From Streptomyces echinoruber (GTDB lineage: Bacteria > Actinomycetota > Actinomycetes > Streptomycetales > Streptomycetaceae): a DNA stretch of 64,000 nucleotides. A model generated the notes under the pieces. The model was not told where the DNA came from and ran no database searches. It was given only the letters and a program-made list of their open reading frames with translations. The stretch lies in the NCBI RefSeq assembly GCF_014651135.1, contig NZ_BMWH01000001.1, positions 619,194-683,193 on the forward strand, read 5' to 3'. Made by a program: the position numbers and the translations under genes. Positions 17,973 to 26,443 of the stretch are shown here, piece by piece. Numbering within the stretch: position 1 is the first letter of the stretch; the number at the start of each line of letters is the position of its first letter.

Positions 17973-17982
17973 GATGTCCTCC

Positions 17983-19011
17983 TCAGAGTTCGGGACCAAC
18001 GGCCCATACTGGCGAAAGGGTGGCGCCTCTGCGTGTTTTCGGTGTTTCCGCATCGAGCCCCAGGTCGATTTCGGTGATTCCGCGCTCCAAAGCGAATGCG
18101 ATGGGCGCATGGACAAGGCTCTGCACATAGGCCACGTGTCGGCTGTCGGAATCGTCGGAGAGCCCGGTCTCATAGACCTCAAGACGATTTCCGGCCACAC
18201 AGCCGAAAGTGATCGCCAGATACTCGGCAGGGCCCGACACCGCGAAGGCGACACGCTCACCACCGGGGTCGGCCGCCCATTGCGCGAGCCTGAGCCGCAC
18301 CAGCCGCGGATGGTCCACCTCACCGTGGCGCCGCCTGACTGCGGCGACGAGCCCGGCGGCCTCCGCCGTGAGCTCGGCGGCGGGACGCACCTGTGACCGC
18401 AGCCCGGCCTCGGCCACCTCCCGCCGGTCCTTGAGGACGGTACGGCGCGCACTCCGGCTCAGCCTCGCCAGGAACTCCGTGTCGCTGCCGCCCGGCGGGA
18501 GCCGCAGCACCGACAGGCTCGCCAGACGCCGCGCTTGCCGACCGGGGCCTGCGAAGTCGGCCGCCTCCTCGTCCCGGATGTACAGGGCCACGGGCACCAT
18601 CCCCCTGTCGGCGGCCTCCTGCCAGGCCCGGTCCACGAGCGCGCGGCGCACGGTCCGCGCCTCCTCGGGGGAGAGCGCCGCCGACACGACCGCCCCCGCG
18701 ACCAGATCCGTGCAACCGCCGACGAACAGATGCGACGAGCCCTGCGGCGCCGGGAAGAGATCCCGCGCAACGGCGAGCGGGCCGGCCCCGCCGGCAGCCT
18801 GCGCCTCCTGCTTGAGGTGCTGCAGGGGCAGCAGACCGACGGGCACGCCACCGGCGCGTGCTACGACGACGGCCGAGTTCCACACGGCGGAGAGGTAGGG
18901 GCGGCCCAGCCGCTCCGGGAGGAGCGAGACCGACGCCGCGTTCCACTCGACGTCCGGCACCTGCGCCGGAACCCGGTCGGCCGGGAAGAGTTCCGTCTCC
19001 ATGGTGTTCAT
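17983..19011 (-). CDS. FemAB/BioF2-like acyl (GNAT-fold) transferase
   Basis: 342 residues. The second half has the features of FemAB/BioF2-type transferases: LARLSRSARRTVLKDRREVAEAG, then VAFAVSGPAEYLAITFGCVAGNRLEVYETG and a C-terminal EIDLGLDAETPKTRRG segment. Members of this fold move amino acids from aminoacyl-tRNA, or acyl groups from CoA, onto amines. In a cluster with a free carrier protein and a nearby gltX, transfer of an aminoacyl group is an attractive but unproven role. It is the second gene of the minus operon, about 100 bp after the F420-type oxidoreductase. Confidence 0.8.
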   Translation of the reverse strand: MNTMETELFPADRVPAQVPDVEWNAASVSLLPERLGRPYLSAVWNSAVVVARAGGVPVGLLPLQHLKQEAQAAGGAGPLAVARDLFPAPQGSSHLFVGGCTDLVAGAVVSAALSPEEARTVRRALVDRAWQEAADRGMVPVALYIRDEEAADFAGPGRQARRLASLSVLRLPPGGSDTEFLARLSRSARRTVLKDRREVAEAGLRSQVRPAAELTAEAAGLVAAVRRRHGEVDHPRLVRLRLAQWAADPGGERVAFAVSGPAEYLAITFGCVAGNRLEVYETGLSDDSDSRHVAYVQSLVHAPIAFALERGITEIDLGLDAETPKTRRGATLSPVWAVGPEL

Positions 19012-19107
19012 GCGACCGGCACCTCCTGGTAGATCACACGGGGCACCGCGCGGGCAGGCAGCGGCACGGCGTGGCGGGCGTGGCGGGATCGAGGGCTGCG
19101 GGCCGGG

Positions 19108-20106
19108 TCAGCCGTGCACCGTCGACGCCTCGGCCTCGTGCAGGGCGGGAACGACGCGTTCGGCGAACAGCCGCATCGTCTCCCAGTCCACCGGAGGACG
19201 AAGCCCAAGCAGGAAGTCCTTGACGCCGAGACGCACATAGGGCAGCAGGTCGGCCACCAGCTGCTCAGGGGTACCGAAGGTGAGGTACTCCTTCAGGTCG
19301 GAGGAGCCGGTCGGCAGCATGGCCAGCCGCTCGTCACGCCGCAGGCCGACCCGCCGCTCGTCCGCCGCCAGGACGGCCCGGAAGGTGATCGACGGCCGGA
19401 TCTCATCCATGTCACGGCCGATCTCGGCGCAGTGTCCGGCGAGGACGTCCAGCTTCCGCCGGTACACGGGCAGGTCGGTGATCAGCGTGTTCCAGACGTC
19501 GGCGTGCCGGGCGACGACGCGCAGGGTGCGCTTCTCCCCACCGCCGCCGATCACCAGGGGCAACCGCGCCTGGACCGGCTTGGGTTCCAGGCGGGCGCCG
19601 CTGAGCCGGAAATGCCGTCCCGTGAAGTCCACCGACTCCCGCGTCCACAGGCCGCGCATGACCTCGCAGGCCTCGTCCAGCATGTCCAACCGGGTCCGGG
19701 TGTCGGGAAAGGGGATGCCGTACTGGTCGTAACCGAGGTCGGGACCTCCCGCGCCGACGCCGAATTCCAGCCGCCCGCCGGACACGTGGTCGACGGTCGC
19801 GGCGATCGACGCGGCCACCGCCGGGTGCCGCCAGGTCACCGCCGAGACCAGCATCGCGCAGCGGATCCTGCTGGTGCGGACGGCCAGCGCCGACAGCAGC
19901 GTCGGCCCGTCGAAGCAGGGGCCGGCCGGGCCCCCCAGCGGGGGGCGATAGTGGTCGAAGATCGAAGCCCAGTCGTAGCCCCACTCCTCCGCGCGCTGCC
20001 ACAACGTCAGGCAAGCGTCGAAGTCTTGATACTGCTGTCCGGAATGGACCCCGAATCTGAGCACAACTCCCCCTTGCGGCACCGCCGACGCGGTGTCGGA
20101 TGACAT
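19108..20106 (-). CDS. LLM-class (F420-type) oxidoreductase
   Basis: 332-residue luciferase-like TIM-barrel enzyme. Typical blocks are visible: VVLRFGVHSGQQYQDF at the start, CAMLVSAVTWRHPAVAAS, then the DHVSGGRLEFGVGAGG motif and PLVIGGGGEKRTLRVVARHAD. Actinobacterial members mostly use F420 rather than FMN. It opens the minus operon, with the divergent promoter region at 20107-20244 shared with the epimerase operon. It probably oxidises or reduces a cluster intermediate. Confidence 0.88.
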   Translation of the reverse strand: MSSDTASAVPQGGVVLRFGVHSGQQYQDFDACLTLWQRAEEWGYDWASIFDHYRPPLGGPAGPCFDGPTLLSALAVRTSRIRCAMLVSAVTWRHPAVAASIAATVDHVSGGRLEFGVGAGGPDLGYDQYGIPFPDTRTRLDMLDEACEVMRGLWTRESVDFTGRHFRLSGARLEPKPVQARLPLVIGGGGEKRTLRVVARHADVWNTLITDLPVYRRKLDVLAGHCAEIGRDMDEIRPSITFRAVLAADERRVGLRRDERLAMLPTGSSDLKEYLTFGTPEQLVADLLPYVRLGVKDFLLGLRPPVDWETMRLFAERVVPALHEAEASTVHG

Positions 20107-20244
20107 CGTAGGCGATAGGGGGCGTATACGAGAAGGGTCTTGCCTATCGCGCGGACCAGTGGTCCAATCAACTCAGACCAATTACGCGGACCGGGGGGAC
20201 TTTTGCGGATATCGCGCGATTCGGTTGGCACCACCAAGGGTCAT

Positions 20245-21213
20245 TTGGGACAGAAGCCGACCGAAGTGCACGCGTTCACTCTCGACTCCGGAAACGGCCT
20301 GTCGGTCACTGCATGGACATATGGAGCCTCCCTGGTCGAAGTCAACGTTCCCGACCGTTATGGCCGCCCGGGGAATGTCGTGGTCCGCCTTCCCGACCTC
20401 GCCTCCTACGAGGATCCCGACCTCAATGCATATGTGGGCGCCACCGTCGGCCGTTACTGCCGCTGTGTCACGGATGCCCGTTTCGAACTGGACGGGGTGG
20501 AACACCGGCTGGACGGCAACGACGGCAGCCACCATCTGCACGGCGGCTCCCTGGGGTTCGACAAGTACGTCTGGGAGGCGGACGCCGAGTCCCGCGAGGA
20601 CCGCCTGGTGCTGCGGATGCGCCTGGTGAGCCCCGACGGCGACCAGGGCTATCCGGGCGAGCTGACCGCCGAGGCGAGCTACGAGGTGGACACGCGCGGT
20701 CGGCTGACGATCGCCTTTCAGGCGCGCACAACGGCCCCGACCGTCGTCGGGCTGACCAATCACGCCTTCTGGAACCTCGGTGGCGGCGGCACGATCGACG
20801 ACCACCGTCTGGCCCTGAACTCCACGCGGATCGTGGCGTTCGACGACCGGCTGATGCCACTGCCCGGACCGCCCCGGGACATCACCGGAACCGACCTCGA
20901 CCACACCACACCCCGGGAGCTCGGCGCCGCCCGGCTCGACAACTTCTTCGTCCTCGATGACTCCGCCTGGGCGGCACAGGTCGAACACCGGCCCTCGGGA
21001 CGGACGATGCGGGTGACCACCGACCAACCGGGCATGGGCGTGTACTCCGGCGACCACTACCGTCGGCCCCGGGCCGGACTGTGCCTGGAGACCGGGGCCT
21101 GGCCCGACGCGCCCAACCGGCCCGACTACCCGTCGGTGCGTCTGGATCCCGGCCAGACCTACCGGCATCGCACCACCCACGCGTTCCAGACGATTGGAGC
21201 TGAGCCCGCATGA
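20245..21213 (+). CDS. Aldose 1-epimerase (galactose mutarotase family)
   Basis: Beta-sandwich mutarotase interconverting alpha and beta anomers of a hexose. Family landmarks are NDGSHHLHGGSLGFDKYVW (first catalytic His region), VVGLTNHAFWNLGGGG (second His) and the late CLETGAWPDAPN with the catalytic Glu. A TTG at 20245 preceded by AAGGG is the best start; a GTG at 20266 is an alternative. Its stop overlaps the peptidase E start (ATGA). In a cluster with a glycosyltransferase it may supply the correct anomer of a sugar. Confidence 0.87.
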   Translation: MGQKPTEVHAFTLDSGNGLSVTAWTYGASLVEVNVPDRYGRPGNVVVRLPDLASYEDPDLNAYVGATVGRYCRCVTDARFELDGVEHRLDGNDGSHHLHGGSLGFDKYVWEADAESREDRLVLRMRLVSPDGDQGYPGELTAEASYEVDTRGRLTIAFQARTTAPTVVGLTNHAFWNLGGGGTIDDHRLALNSTRIVAFDDRLMPLPGPPRDITGTDLDHTTPRELGAARLDNFFVLDDSAWAAQVEHRPSGRTMRVTTDQPGMGVYSGDHYRRPRAGLCLETGAWPDAPNRPDYPSVRLDPGQTYRHRTTHAFQTIGAEPA

Positions 21214-21860
21214 GGCTGTATCTGTCCTCCTTCCGCATCGGCAACCGCCCGGAGGAGCTGCTGCGGCTGCTCGGCGACGGCGGTCGCCGCACCGCGCTGA
21301 TCATCAACGCCGACGACTACAAGGACGCGGAGGGACGTGCCGCCTCCCTCAAGCGGGAGATGGACGAGCTGCGCAGCGTGGGCCTCGACCCCTTCGAGGT
21401 GGATCTGCGGGAGTACTTCGGCCGCCCGGAAGCGCTGGAGGAGGTGCTCTCCGGCGTCGACGCCGTCTACGTCCGCGGCGGCAGCGTGTTCGTGCTGCGA
21501 CGGGCCTTCCAGCGCAGCGGGGCCGACGAGATCATCAAGCGGCTGCTGGCGCGGGACGCCATCGTCTACGCCGGTTACAGCGCCGGTCCCTGCCTGCTCG
21601 GACCGACCCTGCGGGGCGTCGAGGGCGAGGTCGACAATCCCGAGCTGGTCCCCGAGGGGTACGAGGACACCACGCTGGACTGGGACTGCCTGGGCATCCT
21701 GCCCTACTCCATCGCTCCCCACTTCCGCTCCGACCACCCCGAGTCCGCCGAGATCGACAAGCTCGTCGAGTACTACATCGAGCACCACATGCCGTTCGTC
21801 GCGCTCCGCGACGGGCAGGCCATCGTGGTCGACGGCGACTCCACCACCGTCGTCGGATGA
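21210..21860 (+). CDS. Peptidase E-like (S51) class I glutaminase-fold protein
   Basis: 216 residues with the S51 layout: nucleophile elbow in YAGYSAGPCLLGP (serine of GYSAG), preceded by VYVRGGSVFVLRR and followed by GILPYSIAPHFRSDH, which holds the His of the family. These enzymes cut alpha-aspartyl dipeptides or, in cyanophycinase, Asp-Arg units. In the cluster it could release an Asp-linked or similar intermediate. Start overlaps the epimerase stop, and the end overlaps a tiny ORF (ATGA). Confidence 0.88.
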   Translation: MRLYLSSFRIGNRPEELLRLLGDGGRRTALIINADDYKDAEGRAASLKREMDELRSVGLDPFEVDLREYFGRPEALEEVLSGVDAVYVRGGSVFVLRRAFQRSGADEIIKRLLARDAIVYAGYSAGPCLLGPTLRGVEGEVDNPELVPEGYEDTTLDWDCLGILPYSIAPHFRSDHPESAEIDKLVEYYIEHHMPFVALRDGQAIVVDGDSTTVVG

Positions 21861-21901
21861 GCACCCGGCACGCCACCACCTCGGCGGAGGTCCGCGCATG
21901 A
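21857..21901 (+). CDS. 14-residue mini-ORF, first copy of a triplicated start
   Basis: Reads MSTRHATTSAEVRA and stops. It overlaps the peptidase E stop (ATGA) and the next mini-ORF (ATGA). The sequence is a degenerate copy of the first 15 codons of the GNAT gene at 21942. It is probably a tandem duplication kept as a coupling leader rather than a functional peptide. Confidence 0.4.
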   Translation: MSTRHATTSAEVRA

Positions 21902-21945
21902 GCACCCATCACGCCCCCACCGGCTCGGCGGAGGCCGGCACATGA
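21898..21945 (+). CDS. 15-residue mini-ORF, second copy of a triplicated start
   Basis: Reads MSTHHAPTGSAEAGT. It overlaps the first mini-ORF and the GNAT gene by ATGA junctions, so a ribosome could step through three starts in turn. The internal GGCGGAGG in each copy could serve as ribosome site for the next start. Confidence 0.4.
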   Translation: MSTHHAPTGSAEAGT

Positions 21946-22433
21946 GCGCCTGGCAGACCGCCACCGACCCGGCGGAGGTGCACGCGCTGCTGGAGGCCAG
22001 CGACGCACACCAGGCCGAGCAGAGCGGAACGCCCGCACCGGTGCGCCGGTTCGCCACCACCCAGAGCCTGGTGGAGAACGGATGCGTCCGTCTGCTGAGG
22101 CGGGACGGCCAGGCTGTCGCGATGTTCACGCTCATCCGCCGGCCCCGCGGTGACACCCCACCCGACTACCCCCCGGCGTCACGACCCGCCCAGCTGAGCA
22201 GGCTGGCGGTCGCGCCCGACGCGTTGGCCGAGGGTTCCCTCGCCGGTGTCGGCTGCGTCCGGGAAGCCATCCGGTTGGCCACCGCATGGGGCGCGGACGT
22301 GCTGCGCGCCGAGGCCAACCCCGATCTGCGCGCCACCCGCCGGCTGCTGGCCCAACTCGGCTTCGAGCAGTGCGGTCCCGTCCACACCGACGACACCGGC
22401 CGGCGCTTCGTCCATCTGCAGAAGACCCTTTGA
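21942..22433 (+). CDS. GNAT-family acetyltransferase
   Basis: 163-residue GNAT-fold protein. The acyl-CoA core is seen in AQLSRLAVAPDALAEGSLAGVGCVREAIRLA, followed by the usual GADVLRAEANPDLRATRRLLAQLGFEQ. The pyrophosphate loop (normally Q/RxxGxG/A) is altered to AEGSLAGVG, so acetyl-CoA binding should be checked. ATG at 21942 is third in a row of similar starts. It precedes the radical SAM gene by 16 bp. Confidence 0.8.
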   Translation: MSAWQTATDPAEVHALLEASDAHQAEQSGTPAPVRRFATTQSLVENGCVRLLRRDGQAVAMFTLIRRPRGDTPPDYPPASRPAQLSRLAVAPDALAEGSLAGVGCVREAIRLATAWGADVLRAEANPDLRATRRLLAQLGFEQCGPVHTDDTGRRFVHLQKTL

Positions 22434-22449
22434 CGAGGAGAGATGCCGG

Positions 22450-23676
22450 ATGTCCCCTTACACACCGCCCCCCGTGGTGGAGCGCCTGCGCGCCGGTGAC
22501 TGTCCTGTCGTCCTGTTCGGCGCCGGAGACATCGGCGTCATGGCGCACCACGTGCTGACCCGGCTCGGGGTGCAGGTGACCTGCTTCGCCGACGGCCGCA
22601 GCTCCAAGCAGGGCACCGTCCTGCGGGGGCTGGAGATCCGCTCGCCCGAGCAGCTGGCCGACCTGCCCGGCACCACGCACGTGTTCCTGTGCGGGAACTA
22701 CCTGACGACGATGTCGGCGCGGATGAAGGAGCTGGGCTTCACCCACCTGCACGATTGCGTGGACCTCCTGAACGGCTTCGACTTCTCCGACGCCGACACG
22801 GGCATGGACGTCGTCCTCATGGAGCGCAAGGCCGCCCTCCACAAGCGCGAGACGCTCAAGGCGCGGGAACAAGCCGAGAACTCACTGGTGCTCAAGTACC
22901 TCGACGTCGTGGTGACCGAGGCCTGCTCCATGAAGTGCCAGGACTGCTCGAACCTCATGCAGTACTACACCAAGCCGCGGCACAGCGACCTCGACCTGCT
23001 GGAGAGCGCCGTCGACCGGATCATGGAGAGCATCGACGGGATCTACGAGTTCCGGGTGCTCGGCGGCGAGCCGTTCGTGAACCCGCGGGTCCACCGCGTC
23101 ATCGACAAGCTCACCTCCTACGACGGCGTCGACAAGGTCGTCGTCTACACGAACGCCACCATCGTGCCGCGCGGGGCGAACCTGCAGTGCCTGCGCAACG
23201 ACAAGGTGGTCGTCGACATCACCGACTACGGGGAGCACAGCAAGAAACTGGACGAGCTCCTCCAGGTGCTCACCGACGAGGGCATCACCCATCTGACGAA
23301 GATCCCGGTGTGGACCGACTCGGGGCGGATCAACTTCGTCGAGCGCAGCGCGGACGTCCTCGACGACATGTTCCGCAACTGCTGTGTCAACGACATCCTG
23401 ACCCTGCTCAACGGCAAGCTCTACCGCTGCCCGTTCTCGGCCAACGGCACCAACCTGGGCGCCATCCCCGAGACCTCTGACGACGTCGTCGACCTGACCG
23501 GGGCCCTCTCCGGCACCGCACTGCGCGAGGCGATCCGCCGCCTGTACGGCCGCTCCACGCACCTGACCGCCTGTTCGTTCTGCAACGGCCGCGACTACCG
23601 CACCCCGCGCATCAAGCCGGCCGTCCAGACGCGTCGGCCGCTGCTGCTCCCCGTCCTGGGCCAGGGCTGCGGATGA
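22450..23676 (+). CDS. Radical SAM enzyme with N-terminal Rossmann-like domain and SPASM-like cysteines
   Basis: 408 residues. An N-terminal domain (about 1-110) resembles a nucleotide-binding Rossmann unit (VVLFGAGDIGVMAHHVL). The radical SAM CxxxCxxC is CSMKCQDC near residue 160, followed by FRVLGGEPFVNP (the GGE motif that holds SAM). More cysteines near the C-terminus (NCCVN, YRCPFSANG, CSFCNGRD) could bind a second Fe-S cluster as in SPASM proteins. Chemistry unknown; neighbours suggest sugar or amino-acid modification. Its stop overlaps the glycosyltransferase start (ATGA). Confidence 0.9.
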   Translation: MSPYTPPPVVERLRAGDCPVVLFGAGDIGVMAHHVLTRLGVQVTCFADGRSSKQGTVLRGLEIRSPEQLADLPGTTHVFLCGNYLTTMSARMKELGFTHLHDCVDLLNGFDFSDADTGMDVVLMERKAALHKRETLKAREQAENSLVLKYLDVVVTEACSMKCQDCSNLMQYYTKPRHSDLDLLESAVDRIMESIDGIYEFRVLGGEPFVNPRVHRVIDKLTSYDGVDKVVVYTNATIVPRGANLQCLRNDKVVVDITDYGEHSKKLDELLQVLTDEGITHLTKIPVWTDSGRINFVERSADVLDDMFRNCCVNDILTLLNGKLYRCPFSANGTNLGAIPETSDDVVDLTGALSGTALREAIRRLYGRSTHLTACSFCNGRDYRTPRIKPAVQTRRPLLLPVLGQGCG

Positions 23677-25001
23677 GGATCGCCGTCGTACCGATCGACG
23701 CGATCGGGCACATGAACCCTCTGCTGGCCGTGGTCGCCGAGCTCGCCGCCCTGCCCGGTGTCGAGGAGGTCCGCAGCTTCGGCCCGCCGGCCCTGGCCAA
23801 GGCGTTCACCGCGGTCGGCGCGCGCCACGTCTCCCTCGCGGCGCAGCCCCTCGGCCCGACACCGCCGGGCCTGAGCGACCTGGCGTACAAGAGCTTCGTG
23901 CACCCGCTGGCCACGAGCCGGTCCTTTGTCGACGCGGTCGCCGCGTTCCGCCCCGACGCTGTGCTCTACGACGTCTTCTCCGTGCACGGCATCATCGCGG
24001 CGCGGACGCTACGCGTGCCGTCGGCCTCCCTGGTCACCTTCCCCGGATACGGCGCGCTGGGCGAGGACTTCGCTCTCCAGCACGGCCGCCCCCATCCGGC
24101 GCTGGACGAGGCGAGCGACGCCTACCGGCGGATGTACGGCACGGACCTGCTCGGCGAGGGATTCCTGCCGACGCTGTTCCCCTCCGCCGATCTGTCGGTC
24201 GTCACCGCGGCCGAGGAACTGTCCCGCGAACCGGACGAGACCACCCCGCGGCTGCTGGACGCCCTCAAGCCGTTCCTGGACACCTGCGTCCATGTCGGCG
24301 CCGCCCAGGGCCACGCGCGGTACGTGCCGTCCCCCGGCGCCCCGGAGCAGTCCGGGAGACCCGAGCGTCACCGAGCGGACTTCCCCTTCGAGCTGCTTCA
24401 GCGGGCCAAGCGGGACGGCCGGGCGGTCGTCCTGTTCTCGCTGGGCACCGTGCTCACCGACTTCCGGTTCGGCACACCCGTGGGCGGTGCCCCGACCGGG
24501 CGCGACTTCCTGCGCGCCATGCTCGGCCATCTGACCACCGCGCTCGGCGGGCGCGCGGACCTGACGGTGGTGGCGGCGGTCGGCACCCGGCTGTCCGCCG
24601 AGGAGGAGCCGCGGTGGCCCGGGAACTTCCTGGTGCGCGACTTCCTGCCGCAGCGGGAGATCCTCGACCGGTACGCGGACGTCTTCGTCACCCACCACGG
24701 CATGAACTCCACGACCGAGGCCATCCTCGCCGGCGTGCCGATGGTCTCCCTGCCCGGCGTGGGCGACCAGCTCGCCAACGCCCGCACAGCAGTGGAGCGG
24801 GGCGCGGCCGTCGCACCCTGGGACGTGGACGACCCCTACGCCACCGTCACGGCCGAGCGGCTGGCCCGCGCCGTGGACCAGGCCCTGCGAGACGACCGGC
24901 ACCGCGCCGCCTGCCGGGAGCTGCGAGAGGCCGTACTACGGGCCGGCGGAGCGCCGCGCGCGGCCCGGCTGGTCGCCGGTCTGGCACAGAGCGCTGCATG
25001 A
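23673..25001 (+). CDS. UDP/dTDP-sugar glycosyltransferase (GT1, GT-B fold)
   Basis: 442-residue glycosyltransferase of the macrolide/UGT type. N-terminal acceptor domain starts IAVVPIDAIGHMNPLLAV with the catalytic-type His of GHxNP. The C-terminal donor domain holds the signature from about DVFVTHHGMNSTTEAILAGV to PMVSLPGVGDQLANA. It would attach an activated sugar to the cluster product or an intermediate. It is the last gene of the plus operon and ends just before a strong hairpin. Confidence 0.92.
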   Translation: MRIAVVPIDAIGHMNPLLAVVAELAALPGVEEVRSFGPPALAKAFTAVGARHVSLAAQPLGPTPPGLSDLAYKSFVHPLATSRSFVDAVAAFRPDAVLYDVFSVHGIIAARTLRVPSASLVTFPGYGALGEDFALQHGRPHPALDEASDAYRRMYGTDLLGEGFLPTLFPSADLSVVTAAEELSREPDETTPRLLDALKPFLDTCVHVGAAQGHARYVPSPGAPEQSGRPERHRADFPFELLQRAKRDGRAVVLFSLGTVLTDFRFGTPVGGAPTGRDFLRAMLGHLTTALGGRADLTVVAAVGTRLSAEEEPRWPGNFLVRDFLPQREILDRYADVFVTHHGMNSTTEAILAGVPMVSLPGVGDQLANARTAVERGAAVAPWDVDDPYATVTAERLARAVDQALRDDRHRAACRELREAVLRAGGAPRAARLVAGLAQSAA

Positions 25002-25023
25002 ACGTCCAGGACGCCGCATGCAC

Positions 25024-25053
25024 CAGGGGCCGCCGGTGTTCCGGCGGCCCCTG
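25024..25053. terminator. Bidirectional terminator hairpin
   Basis: Perfect 13-bp stem CAGGGGCCGCCGG / CCGGCGGCCCCTG with loop TGTT, placed between two convergent genes (glycosyltransferase ending 25001 and aldehyde dehydrogenase ending 25058). No U-run follows, as is usual in Streptomyces. Confidence 0.85.
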
Positions 25054-25057
25054 CAGG

Positions 25058-26419
25058 TCAGTCGAGACGGACGGTGACGCATTTGGGCCGTTGGTACTCG
25101 GCCAGCGCCAGAGTGCTCAGATCGGTGCCGTGTCCCGAGCCTTTGCGGCCGCCGTGCGGCAGCTCGGGCGTCTGATCCAGATGGCAGTTCACCCACGCTT
25201 CGCCGGCGTCCAGCTCACCGGCCAGCCGCAGAGCCCGGCCGACGTCCGCGCTCCAGACGCTGCCGGCCAGGGCGTGCGGCATGCTGTTGGCCAGTTCGAC
25301 GGCGTGTTCCACGTTCCGCGCCTGCTGCACGGTCAGCACGGGCCCGAAGACCTCCGTCACCACGGCCTCGTCGTCGTCGGGCAGATCGGCGAGCACCACC
25401 GAAGGACGCCAGTAGCCGCCGTCCTCTCCCGGGCCCGGCTTGACCTGACCGGTGTGGCGGACGGCGGCCCCGGTCGCCGCGAGGATCCGGTCGTACCGGG
25501 CCACCTGGTCCGGGTTGTTGAGCGGGCCGAAGTCGATGCCGGCGGTGAGCACGCCCATCGCCGCGGCCAGTCCCGCGACCGTCGCGGCGTAATTCTCCGG
25601 CAGGGTGATCACGCGGGCGGGCGCGGCACAGCTCTGGCCGGCGTTGAACACCGAAGCGGCGGCCAGCGACGCGTACGTGTGCTGCGGGGCGTCGGGCAGG
25701 ACCAGGGCCGGGCAGTTGCCGCCGAGTTCGAGGCTGACCGGGCGCAAGTCGGCGCGATAGGCCACGTCCAGGCCGCCCGTGGTGCTGCCGGTGAAGGCGA
25801 TGGCGTCGACCTGGCTGCCCACGAGGAGCTGGCCGGTCTCGCGGTCGCCGGGCAGCACACTCAGCACGTGCTCACCGAGGAGTTCGCCGGCGTCGGCGCG
25901 CAGCAGCAGTGCGGTGTCGGGGGTGGTCTCGGCCGGCTTGAGGACGACCGCGTTGCCGGCCGCGAGGGCCGGGCCGAGCCGCCATGCGGCCATCATCATC
26001 GGGTAGTTCCAAGGGACGATCGCGGCGATGACACCGAGCGGCTCCCAGCGCACCCAGCTCTCCCTGCCGTTCATCCGGCGGCCCGCAGCGGGTGAGGAGT
26101 CGGTGCGGGCGGCGCCGGCGTAGAACCGCAGGACGTCGGCGCTTCCGTCGACCTCGGCGAGGGCCTCGTCCTGCGGCTTGCCGGTCCCGGCGCGCAGCGC
26201 GTCGGCGTACCCCTGCCTGCGTTCCTCGACACGGTCCGCGAGGCGCAGCAGCCTGCGGGAACGCTCGGCGGGCGTCAGGGCGGCCCAGATCCGCTGCGCG
26301 GCGCGGGTCGCGGCGACCGTGTCGGCGACCTCCTGCTCGCGTGCCGCCGGATACTCGAGACGGACCAGGCCGGTCCGGGGATCGGTGGCTGTCAGCATCG
26401 GCATGTCTCGATTCGTCAC
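25058..26419 (-). CDS. Aldehyde dehydrogenase
   Basis: 453-residue NAD(P)-dependent aldehyde dehydrogenase. The catalytic Cys is in FNAGQSCAAPARV, the general base Glu in LELGGNCPALV, and the nicotinamide fold in IAFTGSTTGG. PWNYPMMMAAWRLGPALAAGN is the usual substrate/cofactor tunnel block. It is the last gene of the minus operon, 25 bp after the acyl-AMP ligase, and could turn an aldehyde intermediate into the acid that the ligase activates. Confidence 0.92.
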   Translation of the reverse strand: MTNRDMPMLTATDPRTGLVRLEYPAAREQEVADTVAATRAAQRIWAALTPAERSRRLLRLADRVEERRQGYADALRAGTGKPQDEALAEVDGSADVLRFYAGAARTDSSPAAGRRMNGRESWVRWEPLGVIAAIVPWNYPMMMAAWRLGPALAAGNAVVLKPAETTPDTALLLRADAGELLGEHVLSVLPGDRETGQLLVGSQVDAIAFTGSTTGGLDVAYRADLRPVSLELGGNCPALVLPDAPQHTYASLAAASVFNAGQSCAAPARVITLPENYAATVAGLAAAMGVLTAGIDFGPLNNPDQVARYDRILAATGAAVRHTGQVKPGPGEDGGYWRPSVVLADLPDDDEAVVTEVFGPVLTVQQARNVEHAVELANSMPHALAGSVWSADVGRALRLAGELDAGEAWVNCHLDQTPELPHGGRKGSGHGTDLSTLALAEYQRPKCVTVRLD

Positions 26420-26443
26420 AGCTCGGCTCCTTGCGGTCGGGTG

